Below, one piece after another: positions 8,983 to 18,030 of a stretch of 64,000 nt of DNA (positions are counted from its first letter, which is position 1; every line of letters begins with the position of its first letter). The translations under genes and the position numbers were made by a program. The notes under the pieces are model-generated. The model saw only the letters and a list, made by a program, of their open reading frames with translations. It was not told where the DNA came from and searched no databases. The stretch comes from Betaproteobacteria bacterium (GTDB taxonomy: Bacteria; Pseudomonadota; Gammaproteobacteria; Burkholderiales; SG8-41): NCBI GenBank assembly GCA_029863175.1, contig JAOTVX010000009.1, positions 34,359-98,358 on the forward strand, written 5' to 3'.

Positions 8983-9945
8983 ATGCATGCAACGCTGCCA
9001 CGGCTTGATGCGAGCGATTTTCCCTCGATCCGCCGCAGGCGCCTGGAGACCCTCCAGGTCAATCTGGGCTACAAGTGCAACCAGAGCTGCTTGCACTGCC
9101 ACGTCAATGCCGGCCCGACCCGAACGGAGATAATGGACCGCGAAACCATCTCCGAGGTCATCGCATACCTGAAGGCCTCGCGTGTGACAAACCTCGATGT
9201 GACAGGCGGGGCCCCGGAGTTGAGCCCCCATTTCCGCGGGCTCGTGCTGGCGGCACGCAACCTCGACGTGCACGTCATGGACCGTTGCAACCTAACCATC
9301 CTGGAGCAGCCAGGACAGGAAGACCTGCCGCAATTTCTTGCGGGCAACCGCGTGGAAATCGTCGCCTCGCTACCGTGCTACCTGGAAGAGAACGTGGATG
9401 CGCAGCGCGGCAAGGGCGTGTTCGAGGCGAGTATCCGGGCGCTCAAGACGCTGAACGCGATCGGCTACGGGCAGCCGGAATCCGGCCTCGTGTTGAACCT
9501 CGTCTACAACCCGCAGGGCGCCTCCCTTCCGCCTTCGCAGGATGGTCTCGAGCTGGATTATCACCGCTATCTCGACGAGCGCTTCGGCGTGCGCTTCAAC
9601 CGCCTGTTCGTGCTTACCAACATGCCGATCCAGCGCTTCGGGAGCATGCTGATTACCAAAGGCCAGTTCGAGCACTATATGAACCTCCTGAAAGGTGCCT
9701 ACCGACCGGAGAACCTGGAGGCGGTCATGTGCCGTAATTTGTTGAGTGTGGACTGGCGCGGTTACCTCTATGACTGCGACTTCAACCAGATGCTGGGCCT
9801 GCCGCTCGCGTGGCGCGGCCGGCCTGCCGCACATCTGCGCGACCTCATTGGCGCCGATCTCGATGGCAACCCCATCACGGTGAAAGATCACTGCTACGGC
9901 TGCACAGCCGGGCAGGGTTCGAGCTGCGGTGGGGCCTTCGCCTGA
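8983..9945 (+). CDS. arsS: Arsenosugar biosynthesis radical SAM protein ArsS
   Basis: 320 aa, radical SAM/Cys-rich family (TIGR04167). It has the CxxxCxxC iron-sulfur motif in LGYKCNQSCLHCHVNAGP near residue 30 and a Cys-rich C-terminus (DHCYGCTAGQGSSCGGAFA) that could hold an auxiliary cluster. Characterised ArsS proteins attach the 5'-deoxyadenosyl group of SAM to a methylated arsenical, the committed step to arsenosugars. Start ATG 8983 follows ggagagcgtttg. The genes downstream (symporter, phosphoesterase, DUF547, TIGR04283, TIGR04282) are the usual company of this family. In some relatives a C-terminal Cys is selenocysteine; here all are Cys. Confidence 0.9.
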   Translation: MHATLPRLDASDFPSIRRRRLETLQVNLGYKCNQSCLHCHVNAGPTRTEIMDRETISEVIAYLKASRVTNLDVTGGAPELSPHFRGLVLAARNLDVHVMDRCNLTILEQPGQEDLPQFLAGNRVEIVASLPCYLEENVDAQRGKGVFEASIRALKTLNAIGYGQPESGLVLNLVYNPQGASLPPSQDGLELDYHRYLDERFGVRFNRLFVLTNMPIQRFGSMLITKGQFEHYMNLLKGAYRPENLEAVMCRNLLSVDWRGYLYDCDFNQMLGLPLAWRGRPAAHLRDLIGADLDGNPITVKDHCYGCTAGQGSSCGGAFA

Positions 9946-9950
9946 ACCTC

Positions 9951-10033
9951 CCGTGACTGGTGACTTGTGACCGGTGACCGGAAGGTCACGGAAATCGGCC
10001 GCAAACAAACACCAGTCACCGGTCGCCAGTAAC
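9951..10033. repeat. Palindromic word array, GTGACTGGT family
   Basis: The sequence cgtgactggtgacttgtgac and following ccggtgaccgg are answered by cagtcaccggtcgccagtaa, so the 105-bp gap between arsS and the symporter gene can fold back on itself. Confidence 0.65.
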
Positions 10034-10049
10034 CACTTCGAGATAGGCA

Positions 10050-11441
10050 ATGACGTTCGATCCTGCGATAGCGATGTACTTCTGGGGGTTCCTGCTCCTC
10101 TACGGCACGGTCATGTACGTGATCTCGCCGCACGCGCGCACGGTATCCAGTTTTTTCGCCGGAACGGACAACGCCGGGCGCCCGGCGAGCGCCTGGGCTC
10201 TCACGTGCAGCATCTTTATTAGCTGGATCTTCGCGAAATCCGTCACCAACGCCGCCAATCTGGGCGCCTCTTTCGGCGTCGTCGGCGGACTCGCCTACGC
10301 CACCTACTGGCTGTCCATTCCGCTGGCGGGTATCGTCATCTACCGGCTGCGCACACGGCACGGCGCGACCGGCCTGGTACCGTTCCTGATATCGAAGTAC
10401 GGACGGCTCGCGGCGGTGGGCTTCACGCTGGCCATCCTGATCCGTCTCTACAACGAAGTGTGGAGCAACACGGCCGTCGTAGGCGCTTATTACGGCAAGC
10501 CGGGTGAATGGACGTTCATCGCCGCGGCGCTGCTGTTCACAGCCGTCACGCTTTTCTACAGCCTCAAGGGGGGGCTGCGCAGCTCGATCTTCACGGACGT
10601 CATCCAAGCGGTACTCTTCGTCGCGGTGATGGCGGTGGTGCTGTTCGTGATCCTCCCCGAGCATGGCGCTGCCCGGCTACTGGCCACGGGCGAGTGGCGC
10701 CTCGATGCCGGTCTCGACCTGGTTTTCGTTGCATTGCTGCAGGTGCTCTCCTACCCGTTTCACGACCCCGTACTGACCGACCGCGGGTTCATCACCGAGG
10801 AGAAAAAGATGCTGCGCGCGATGATCATCGCCGGCATCTTCGGTTTCGCTTGCATCTTCGCCTTCAGTCTGGTGGGCGTGCACGCCCAGCTCGAGGGTCT
10901 GCCGTCCGGGGACAACATGCCCGGTGCGGTTGCGCTGGCGTTCGGTGCTCTGCCCTACCTCCTCATGACGATCGTGATGGTCATGGCGGCCGGCTCGACG
11001 CTCGACTCGACCTTCTCCTCGCTTGCCAAGTCGGTCGGGCAAGAAATGCCCCTGCTCGCCGGCCATGCGCCGGGGCCGCGAGCCGTGACCATCGGCATGT
11101 GGGCGATGCTGGCGATCGCGGTTTTTGGCAATCTCCCGATGATCGCGGGAACCGACATCCTGAAGGCAACGACGCTGAGCGGGACCATGGTAATGGGGCT
11201 CGCGCCGGTTTTCCTGCTGGCCCCGTTCGTACAGTACTCGCCCTGGAGCTTCCACCTCGCGTTCTGGCCCGGCGTTGTGCTCGGCGTCATGCTCGCCGTG
11301 GGCGCGATCCCGCCAGCGTGGGCGATCGGGACCGGCAAGTACGCGCTGTTGCTCGGCACCAATGCCTACGGGCTGGCAATCTGCCTGGCTGGCTTTGTGC
11401 TCCCCCTTGCCTGGCAACGCCTGAGTGCGCGGTCCACATGA
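10050..11441 (+). CDS. Sodium:solute symporter family protein
   Basis: 463-aa integral membrane protein with about 13 hydrophobic segments, a member of the SLC5/SSS family. SWIFAKSVTNAANLGASFG (about residue 52) and MAAGSTLDSTFSSLAKSVG fit the sodium and substrate sites of the fold. Substrate cannot be read from sequence. It is translationally coupled (ATGA at 11438-11441) to the phosphoesterase, and sits in an arsenosugar-type cluster, so a precursor or product of that pathway is a reasonable but unproven guess. Confidence 0.88.
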   Translation: MTFDPAIAMYFWGFLLLYGTVMYVISPHARTVSSFFAGTDNAGRPASAWALTCSIFISWIFAKSVTNAANLGASFGVVGGLAYATYWLSIPLAGIVIYRLRTRHGATGLVPFLISKYGRLAAVGFTLAILIRLYNEVWSNTAVVGAYYGKPGEWTFIAAALLFTAVTLFYSLKGGLRSSIFTDVIQAVLFVAVMAVVLFVILPEHGAARLLATGEWRLDAGLDLVFVALLQVLSYPFHDPVLTDRGFITEEKKMLRAMIIAGIFGFACIFAFSLVGVHAQLEGLPSGDNMPGAVALAFGALPYLLMTIVMVMAAGSTLDSTFSSLAKSVGQEMPLLAGHAPGPRAVTIGMWAMLAIAVFGNLPMIAGTDILKATTLSGTMVMGLAPVFLLAPFVQYSPWSFHLAFWPGVVLGVMLAVGAIPPAWAIGTGKYALLLGTNAYGLAICLAGFVLPLAWQRLSARST

Positions 11442-12463
11442 GCCTCGACTCACGAAGCACGACTCACGAATCACGGGGTGACGCGCCCGGCCGCAGCTGC
11501 CCGCTTTCCTACCGCTATGCGCCCGCTTCGCTCGCGCGTGAGCCCGAGCTCGTCGCCGACACGCTCTATGTCGTTGGCGGCCTCTACGGCAACGGCCCCG
11601 CGCTCGCCAGCATCCTCGATCTCGCCGCAGCCGAGATGGGTCGTGCAGCGGTGGTCTTCAATGGGGACTTCAACTGGTTCAACGTCGATGCGGAGGGTTT
11701 CGAATCCATCAACCGCGCTGTCCTCGAGCACGTAGCGCTGCGCGGGAACGTGGAAACCGAACTCACCACGAACGACACCGCGGCGGGCTGTGGTTGCGGC
11801 TATCCGGACTGGGTAAGCGATGCCGAGGTCGGGCACTCGAACGTGATCATGGAGCGACTGCGTGACACCGCACGCGCATTCCCCGAGCTGCGAGAGCGCC
11901 TCGGTCTGCTCCCCATGAATCTGGTGGCCCGCGTCGGCGGGGCACGCGTCGCGATCGTGCATGGAGACGCGGAGTCCCTGGCCGGCTGGGGATTCTCCCA
12001 AGAAGCGCTGGACGACCCGGGGCAGCTCGCGAGGGTGAGCCAGTGGTTCGACGAGGCTCGCGCGGACGTCTTTGCCAGCAGCCACACTTGCCTGCCGGTG
12101 GCTTGCGAGCTTCCCGGCGAGCGCGTTCTCGTCAACAACGGCGCCGCCGGCATGCCCAACTTCCGAGCGACGCGACACGGCGTCATCACGCGCATCAGCG
12201 GGACGCGGGCGCTCGCGACCGAAGCGCTTTACACGGTTTACGCCGGTGACGTCCGCGTCGAGGCGCTGCCGGTGCATTACGACGCTGCGCGTTTCGAGCG
12301 CGAGTTTCTCGTGAACTGGCCAGCGGGCTCGCCCGCGAACACCTCTTACCACACGCGGATTACGCGCGGTCCGAACTATGAGGCGGACCGGGCGATCCGT
12401 CCCCATGCTACGCCGATTGGCTCTTCTCGCCAGCACCCGTTACGACAGGAAAATCCGACATGA
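11438..12463 (+). CDS. Metallophosphoesterase-like protein of the arsenosugar cluster
   Basis: 341-aa predicted cytoplasmic protein. LYVVGGLYGNGPALASILDL, FNGDFNWFN, LRGNVETE, VARVGGARVAIVHGDAE and DVFASSHTCLPV correspond in order to calcineurin-like phosphoesterase motifs (GDxxG, GNH-like, GHTH-like), although several metal-ligand positions are altered (GLYGN for GDxHG, GNVE for GNHE). It overlaps the symporter by ATGA and the next gene by ATGA at 12460. The N-terminal residues MSLDSRSTTHESRG are encoded by a cacgaatcacgactc-type repeat, so the true protein may start later. Confidence 0.75.
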   Translation: MSLDSRSTTHESRGDAPGRSCPLSYRYAPASLAREPELVADTLYVVGGLYGNGPALASILDLAAAEMGRAAVVFNGDFNWFNVDAEGFESINRAVLEHVALRGNVETELTTNDTAAGCGCGYPDWVSDAEVGHSNVIMERLRDTARAFPELRERLGLLPMNLVARVGGARVAIVHGDAESLAGWGFSQEALDDPGQLARVSQWFDEARADVFASSHTCLPVACELPGERVLVNNGAAGMPNFRATRHGVITRISGTRALATEALYTVYAGDVRVEALPVHYDAARFEREFLVNWPAGSPANTSYHTRITRGPNYEADRAIRPHATPIGSSRQHPLRQENPT

Positions 12464-14607
12464 AAAAAAATAGGCTCGCACTGATCATCGTGATCGCGAT
12501 CGCGATTGCGGCGTTCTTCATCTTCGACCTTGGGCGCTTCTTCACGCTCGAGTTCTTCAAGTCGCAGCAGGCGGCGATCGACGCGCACTTCACCGCGAAC
12601 CCGTTACAGACCGCGGCCATCTTCTTCGTCATCTATGTCGCGGTGACCGGGCTTTCGCTACCGGGGGCAGCGCTGATGACGCTGATCGCCGGTGCGATAT
12701 TCGGTCTGTTGTGGGGCACCGTGATCGTGTCGTTCGCCTCCAGCCTGGGCGCGACACTCGCATTCCTGGCGTCGCGCTTTCTCTTCCGCGACGCGATACA
12801 GAGCCGTTTTGGCGACAGCCTCAAGGCGATCAATGCCGGCGTCCAAAAGGACGGGGCCTTCTATCTCTTCACGCTGCGCCTGGTGCCCGCCTTTCCGTTC
12901 TTCGTGATCAACCTCGTCATGGGGCTCACACCGATTCGGACGTGGGCCTTCTACTGGGTCAGCCAGGTCGGCATGCTCGCCGGCACCATCGTCTACGTGA
13001 ATGCCGGCACCCAGATCGCCAGGATTGAGTCACTGCGCGGCATCCTGTCGCCCGAGCTCATCATTTCCTTCACTCTGCTCGGCGTCTTCCCGCTCATCGC
13101 CAAATGGGCCGTCAACGCAATCAAGGCGCGCAAGGTGTACGAGAAATGGCAGCGGCCGCGGCACTTCGAGCGCAATCTGGTGGTGATTGGCGCGGGCTCG
13201 GCTGGCCTGGTCTCGGCCTACATTGCGGCCGCGGTCAAGGCCAAGGTGACGCTGGTCGAGAAGCACAAGATGGGCGGCGACTGCTTGTATACCGGCTGCG
13301 TGCCGTCCAAGGCACTCATCAAGTCGGCGCGTTTGCTCTCGCAGATCCGGCGCGCGCCCGAATTCGGGCTCAAGTCGGCGAGCGCCGAATTCGACTTTGC
13401 CGACGTGATGGAGCGGGTGCAGCGCGTGGTGAAAACGATCGAGCCCCATGATTCAGCCGAGCGCTACACGAGCCTGGGGGTCGAATGCATCGAGGGAGAG
13501 GCAAAGATCACCTCGCCCTGGACGGTCGAAGTGAGGACGCCGGCCGGGGTGCGCACGCTCACGACGCGGGCCATCGTCATCGCGGCAGGCGCCCGGCCCT
13601 TCGTGCCGCCGATCCCCGGCGTCGACGAGGTGGGCTATCTCACCTCGGACACGGTCTGGCAGCTGCGTCAGCTCCCGAAACGGCTGGTCGTGCTGGGCGG
13701 CGGGCCGATTGGCTCCGAGCTGACCCAGGCTTTCGCGCGTCTCGGCTCACAGGTCACCCAGGTCGAGATGCTGCCGCGCATCATGATCCGCGAGGATCCC
13801 GAGATCTCCGACTTGGTGATGGGCCAGTTCCGGAAGGAAGGCATCAACGTCCTGGTCAACCACAAGGCCAAGCAGTTCAAGGTCGAGAACGGCGAGAAAG
13901 TCCTCATTGCCGAGCACGAGGGGCGTGACATACGCATTCCCTTCGACGAGCTGCTGTGCGCCGTGGGACGCGTTGCGAATACCTCGGGCTACGGGCTGGA
14001 GGAACTCGGTATACCGACGACGAGAGCGCGCACCGTCGAAACCAACGAGTATCTGCAGACCCTTTACCCCAACATTTTTGCCTGCGGCGATGTCGCGGGA
14101 CCGTATCAGTTCACCCACACCGCCGCTCATCAGGCTTGGTACGCGGCGGTAAACGCCTTGTTCGGCCGCTTCCGCAAATTCAAGGCCGACTACTCCGTCA
14201 TTCCGTGGGCAACGTTTACCGAGCCGGAAGTCGCGCGCGTGGGCCTGAACGAGACCGAAGCAAGGGAAAAGAACATCCCGTACGAGGTTACGAACTACGG
14301 CATCGACGATCTCGATCGGGCCATTGCCGACGAGGAAGCGCACGGCGTCGTCAAGGTGCTCACCGTCCCGGGCAAGGACCGGATCCTTGGCGTCACCATC
14401 GCCGGAGAACATGCGGGCGACCTGATCATCGAGTACATCGCTGCCATGCGCCATGGCATCGGTTTGAACAAGATTCTCGGTACCATCCACATCTATCCGA
14501 CCCTCGCCGAGGCCAACAAGTACGCTGCAGGCGTGTGGAAAAAAGCCCACACGCCTAAGGAATTACTAAGGTGGGTCGACAAATATCACGCCTGGGTGCG
14601 CGGGTGA
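12460..14607 (+). CDS. Fusion: TVP38/TMEM64 membrane domain plus FAD-dependent disulfide reductase
   Basis: 715 aa. Residues 1-230 are a TVP38/TMEM64 (VTT/DedA-like) membrane domain with about five hydrophobic segments (SLPGAALMTLIAGAIFGLLWG; RLVPAFPFFVINLVMGL). Residues about 240-715 are a class I pyridine nucleotide-disulfide oxidoreductase: FAD motif VVIGAGSAGLVSAYIAA, redox-active CLYTGC in GGDCLYTGCVPSKALIKSA, NAD(P) motif VVLGGGPIGSELTQAFARLG, and C-terminal dimerisation domain with FTEPEVARVGLNE and HIYPTLAEANK. It resembles mercuric reductase but lacks the vicinal C-terminal Cys pair of MerA. Its ATG overlaps the phosphoesterase stop. In many genomes these two domains are separate adjacent genes. 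Confidence 0.9.
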   Translation: MKKNRLALIIVIAIAIAAFFIFDLGRFFTLEFFKSQQAAIDAHFTANPLQTAAIFFVIYVAVTGLSLPGAALMTLIAGAIFGLLWGTVIVSFASSLGATLAFLASRFLFRDAIQSRFGDSLKAINAGVQKDGAFYLFTLRLVPAFPFFVINLVMGLTPIRTWAFYWVSQVGMLAGTIVYVNAGTQIARIESLRGILSPELIISFTLLGVFPLIAKWAVNAIKARKVYEKWQRPRHFERNLVVIGAGSAGLVSAYIAAAVKAKVTLVEKHKMGGDCLYTGCVPSKALIKSARLLSQIRRAPEFGLKSASAEFDFADVMERVQRVVKTIEPHDSAERYTSLGVECIEGEAKITSPWTVEVRTPAGVRTLTTRAIVIAAGARPFVPPIPGVDEVGYLTSDTVWQLRQLPKRLVVLGGGPIGSELTQAFARLGSQVTQVEMLPRIMIREDPEISDLVMGQFRKEGINVLVNHKAKQFKVENGEKVLIAEHEGRDIRIPFDELLCAVGRVANTSGYGLEELGIPTTRARTVETNEYLQTLYPNIFACGDVAGPYQFTHTAAHQAWYAAVNALFGRFRKFKADYSVIPWATFTEPEVARVGLNETEAREKNIPYEVTNYGIDDLDRAIADEEAHGVVKVLTVPGKDRILGVTIAGEHAGDLIIEYIAAMRHGIGLNKILGTIHIYPTLAEANKYAAGVWKKAHTPKELLRWVDKYHAWVRG

Positions 14608-14623
14608 TGCTGAGGGATGAGGG

Positions 14624-15460
14624 ATGAAAACCGTCATCTCCTTAATCGCGCTGCTCGCGCAGCTCGCTGCGGGCAGCGCGATAGCGCAAGGATTCGACCA
14701 CGAATATAAGGCTTGGGATGCGTTGGTGAAGAAGCACGTGGTGCTGATCGACGGCGGCAAGGCGTCGCGCGTGCGCTATGACGGCTTCGCGGAGGACCGG
14801 GCCGCGCTGACGTCGTATTTGGATTCGCTGTCCCGCGTTACCAAACAACAATTCACCGGCTGGAGTAAGGCGCAACGCATGGCCTTCCTGATCAACGCGT
14901 ACAATGCGTTTACCATCGAGAAGATCCTGATGCGCTACCCCGACATCGATTCGATCTGGGATTTTGGCAAGCTCTTCAGCAATCCGTTCAAGGACCGCTT
15001 CTTCCGGCTCCTCGGCACCGAGTTAAGCCTCGATGATATCGAGCACGGGATGCTGCGGCGGCCCGGCGCCTATGACGAGCCACGCGTTCACTTCGCGGCA
15101 AACTGCGCCTCGATCGGCTGCCCGATGCTGCGCGAGGAACCGTATGTCGCCGCGAGCCTCGAGGCCCAGCTCGAAGAGCAAACACGGCGTTTCCTCTCGG
15201 ACCGGACGCGAAACCGCTTTGATCCTCGCGGTGGACGGCTCGAGGTCTCCAGGATCTTCGACTGGTTTGAGGCGGACTGGACGAGCGGCTACCGCGGCTT
15301 CGAGGGAAAGTCACCGCCTCTTCATTCGCGGCGGCAGTTCCTGGCCACGTACGCGGATCTGCTCGCCGACAACCCCGGGCACCGGCGCGTCATACGGGCG
15401 CAGAAGGTGGAAATCGCTTTTCTGGATTATGATTGGGGGCTCAACGACGCCACACGCTAA
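14624..15460 (+). CDS. DUF547 domain-containing exported protein
   Basis: 278 aa with a signal peptide (MKTVISLIALLAQLAAGSAIAQG). The DUF547 core is clear: WSKAQRMAFLINAYNAFTIE, a following DIEHGMLRR segment and ARVHFAANCASIGCPML-like sequence (here PRVHFAANCASIGCPMLREE), with conserved Cys residues and a papain-like fold predicted for the family. Biochemical function is not established. DUF547 proteins regularly accompany ArsS and the two TIGR0428x transferases. Confidence 0.88.
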   Translation: MKTVISLIALLAQLAAGSAIAQGFDHEYKAWDALVKKHVVLIDGGKASRVRYDGFAEDRAALTSYLDSLSRVTKQQFTGWSKAQRMAFLINAYNAFTIEKILMRYPDIDSIWDFGKLFSNPFKDRFFRLLGTELSLDDIEHGMLRRPGAYDEPRVHFAANCASIGCPMLREEPYVAASLEAQLEEQTRRFLSDRTRNRFDPRGGRLEVSRIFDWFEADWTSGYRGFEGKSPPLHSRRQFLATYADLLADNPGHRRVIRAQKVEIAFLDYDWGLNDATR

Positions 15461-15479
15461 TGCTGTTCAAGGTTGGACG

Positions 15480-15560
15480 AACGTTGCACGCGAAGTTCCC
15501 CGCTTTGAACTTTGAACTTTGAACCCGGAACCCGGAACTTGGAACCTGGAAATTTGAGCG
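15480..15560. repeat. Tandem short-word array (ctttgaa / cccggaa)
   Basis: A run of 7-nt words (ctttgaactttgaactttga, then cccggaacccggaacttgga) fills the space between the DUF547 gene and the TIGR04283 gene. It is one-sided, with no strong complementary half. Confidence 0.6.
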
Positions 15561-15572
15561 GCAAAGCCCGTA

Positions 15573-16253
15573 ATGCTCTCAATCATCATCCCCTGTCTTA
15601 ACGAAGCCGAGGGCATTGAGCGCACGCTCGCGACGCTCGAGCCGGTGCGCTGCCGTGGCGCGGAGGTGATCGTGGTCGACGGCGGCAGCGACGACGGGAC
15701 GACGGGACGCGCTGCGCCCCTGGCCGACGTCGTAATCGCGGCACCGCTTGGCCGCGCCTCGCAGATGAATGCAGGTGCTGGCCGCGCCCGGGGCGAGATC
15801 CTGCTGTTCCTGCACGCTGATACGCTGCTGCCGGAAGCGGCTGATGGCCTCGTCATCGACGGCCTCAAGCGCGCGCGCCGCAGCTGGGGACGCTTCGATG
15901 TCAGGATCGACGGCCGGCACCCCCTCCTGCGAGCAGTTGAGCGCTTGATGAACGCGCGCTCGCGCCTGACGGGTATTGCGACCGGCGATCAGGCCATCTT
16001 CGTCACGCGCACGCTCTTCACCGCTGCGGGTGGTTTCCCCGACATACCGCTGATGGAGGACATCGAGCTGTCGAAGCGCCTCAAGCGCTTCGGTTCGCCC
16101 CTGTGCCTCAATCACTGCATCGTCACCTCGGGACGACGCTGGGAGAAACGCGGCGTGCTGCGCACTATCTGGCTCATGTGGGGGCTGCGGCTGGCGTACT
16201 GGCTGGGTGCCGACCCCGGCAAGCTCGCGCTGCGCTATGACGGAAATCGCTAG
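15573..16253 (+). CDS. TIGR04283 family arsenosugar biosynthesis glycosyltransferase
   Basis: 226-aa GT2-fold glycosyltransferase. It begins MLSIIIPCLNEAEGIERTL, carries VDGGSDDGT and LLFLHADTLLPE (DxD-like metal site), and ends with the family's GDQAIFVTRTLFTAAGGFPD and LMEDIELSKRLKRFG. The TIGR04283 family is defined by co-occurrence with ArsS-type radical SAM proteins. It presumably acts on the arsenic-containing deoxyribosyl/adenosyl product, but donor and acceptor are unknown. Confidence 0.9.
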   Translation: MLSIIIPCLNEAEGIERTLATLEPVRCRGAEVIVVDGGSDDGTTGRAAPLADVVIAAPLGRASQMNAGAGRARGEILLFLHADTLLPEAADGLVIDGLKRARRSWGRFDVRIDGRHPLLRAVERLMNARSRLTGIATGDQAIFVTRTLFTAAGGFPDIPLMEDIELSKRLKRFGSPLCLNHCIVTSGRRWEKRGVLRTIWLMWGLRLAYWLGADPGKLALRYDGNR

Positions 16254-16324
16254 AAACAATTTGGCTGATCCACCGTTGAGAAACAAATATCGGCGTCCAT
16301 CTGCGGCTAGATTGCGTTTTCTTG

Positions 16325-16960
16325 ATGAGTTCCACCGTCGTAATGGTTTTCGCCAAGGCGCCGCAGCCGGGGGCGATCAAGACCCGTTTAATACCGCTGC
16401 TTGGCCCAGAAGGCGCCGCGGCGCTGCACGCGCGGCTGGTGAAGCACACGCTCGCGACCGTCCGCAAGGCGGCGCTCGACGCGGTCGAGCTGCATTGCGC
16501 CCCGGATTGCGATGACGACTTCTTCCGCTTCTGCAGCAATCGTTACCGCGCGGACCTCGTGGCCCAAGCCGACGGGGATCTCGGCGCACGCATGGCTGCC
16601 GCTGTGAGCGCCGCCCTCGCGGTTCATGCGCGCGTGCTTTTGATCGGCAGCGACTGTCCGGCCCTCACCGCGCGCCACCTGCGGCAAGCCAACCAGGCGC
16701 TGCTCGATGGGGCCGCTGCCGTGCTCGTCCCGGCCGAGGACGGCGGCTACGTGCTGCTGGGCCTTACGCGTTCTGACAAGCGCCTCTTCGAGGGCATTGC
16801 CTGGGGCAGCGACACCGTGTTCGCGGATACCCGCGCGCGCCTTCGCGCGCTCGGCTGGCACTGGCACGAGCTCGAGGCCTTGTGGGACGTCGACCGGCCG
16901 GAAGATTACCAGCGGCTCATCGAATCGAAACTGCTCGACGAGCATCCCGCCCCACGCTAG
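16325..16960 (+). CDS. TIGR04282 family arsenosugar biosynthesis glycosyltransferase-like protein
   Basis: 211-aa nucleotidyltransferase-fold protein (CofC/MobA-like): VVMVFAKAPQPGAIKTRLIP at the start, RVLLIGSDCPALTARHL and VLVPAEDGGYVLLGLTR. It is the standard partner of TIGR04283 proteins. The ATG at 16325 is chosen; a TTG three bases upstream is in frame. The 68 bp to the preceding gene lack an obvious terminator, so both are likely cotranscribed. Confidence 0.9.
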   Translation: MSSTVVMVFAKAPQPGAIKTRLIPLLGPEGAAALHARLVKHTLATVRKAALDAVELHCAPDCDDDFFRFCSNRYRADLVAQADGDLGARMAAAVSAALAVHARVLLIGSDCPALTARHLRQANQALLDGAAAVLVPAEDGGYVLLGLTRSDKRLFEGIAWGSDTVFADTRARLRALGWHWHELEALWDVDRPEDYQRLIESKLLDEHPAPR

Positions 16961-17012
16961 GCTTTGCCGCAGCGCTTCCGGAAACGCTTGTATTTTGTAA
17001 CTTGCCACTCAT

Positions 17013-17061
17013 CACCCGTCACCCGTCACCCGTCACCCGTCACCCGTCACCCGTCACCCGT
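17013..17061. repeat. Seven tandem copies of a 7-nt unit
   Basis: Seven perfect consecutive copies of cacccgt lie directly before the rhodanese gene. A 7-nt unit in a non-coding leader is a candidate for copy-number variation by slippage. Confidence 0.92.
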
Positions 17062-17076
17062 CACCAAGCATTGGAA

Positions 17077-17919
17077 ATGAGATACACAACCCTCGTCTCC
17101 GTCAGCGATCTCGCCGCACATCTCAACGACCCCGATTGGATCGTGTGCGACTGCCGCCACGATCTCGTCAAGACCGACGCGGGCCGCAGCGCCTACGCAC
17201 AAGCCCATATTCCCGGCGCGCGCTTCGTACATCTCGATGAGGACCTGTCGGCGCCACTGACGGGACGCAACGGCCGCCACCCCCTGCCCGATCCGGCGAA
17301 GTTCGTGGCACGCCTCGGCGCGCTTGGTATACACAACGGCAAACAGGTTGTCGCCTATGATGCGACCGGCGGCGCCTACGCTGCGCGGCTCTGGTGGATG
17401 TTGCGATGGGTCGGACACGAGGCCATCGCCGCGCTCGACGGTGGATGGGATGCGTGGCTCGCCGCCACGCATCCCATTACGGACCAACTTCCGCCGATAA
17501 CGGCGGCCCGATTCAACATGCGTGTCAGGAACGACGCGGCACTTGATTCAGAATTCATCCTTTCGAGTCGTGGTAAGCCCGTGCCGCTTTTGCTGGATGC
17601 CCGCGGCGCGGACCGCTTCCGCGGCGAGAACGAAGCGCTCGACCCGGTTGGCGGGCACATCCCCGGCGCGGTGAACCGCTTCTTCCGCCACAATCTCGAT
17701 GTCGACGCCAAATTCAAGCCACCGACGACCCTCAGGCAGGAATTCGATGAGTTACTTGGAAATAATGCGCCCGGGAACGTGGCGCATTATTGCGGCTCGG
17801 GCGTCACCGCGTGCCACAACCTGCTCGCGATGGAAATCGCGGGATTGTGCGGCTCCCGCCTCTACGCCGGCTCGTGGAGCGAGTGGTGCAGCGATCCCTC
17901 CCGCCCCATCGAGCGCTGA
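17077..17919 (+). CDS. Sulfurtransferase (tandem rhodanese, thiosulfate/3-mercaptopyruvate type)
   Basis: 280 aa with two rhodanese domains. The C-terminal one carries the active-site loop YCGSGVTACHN; CGSGVTA is the form usual for 3-mercaptopyruvate sulfurtransferases of the SseA group. The N-terminal domain has DCRHDL, which lacks a catalytic Cys, and AHIPGARFVHLDEDLS. Start ATG 17077 follows ttggaa. It may deliver sulfane sulfur; link to the upstream arsenosugar genes is by position only. Confidence 0.9.
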   Translation: MRYTTLVSVSDLAAHLNDPDWIVCDCRHDLVKTDAGRSAYAQAHIPGARFVHLDEDLSAPLTGRNGRHPLPDPAKFVARLGALGIHNGKQVVAYDATGGAYAARLWWMLRWVGHEAIAALDGGWDAWLAATHPITDQLPPITAARFNMRVRNDAALDSEFILSSRGKPVPLLLDARGADRFRGENEALDPVGGHIPGAVNRFFRHNLDVDAKFKPPTTLRQEFDELLGNNAPGNVAHYCGSGVTACHNLLAMEIAGLCGSRLYAGSWSEWCSDPSRPIER

Positions 17920-18030
17920 CACGACGGGCCCCGTTCAAAGCTCTGGCTCCACCAACGCGAGCGCTGCGGAGTCGGGCGTCACCGACGCATCCTCGGCGTC
18001 ACACGACCGGGTCAAGGCACGCGCTGTCAT

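Noticed and set aside
8498..9001. Long N-terminal extension of the ispA frame
   Set aside because: Not protein-like, overlaps xseB in a different frame; the GTG at 8497 overlapping the xseB stop is the natural start.
9943..9945. Sec codon at the end of ArsS
   Set aside because: Sequence after the TGA is a repeat array, and the Cys-rich tail is already complete with Cys codons.
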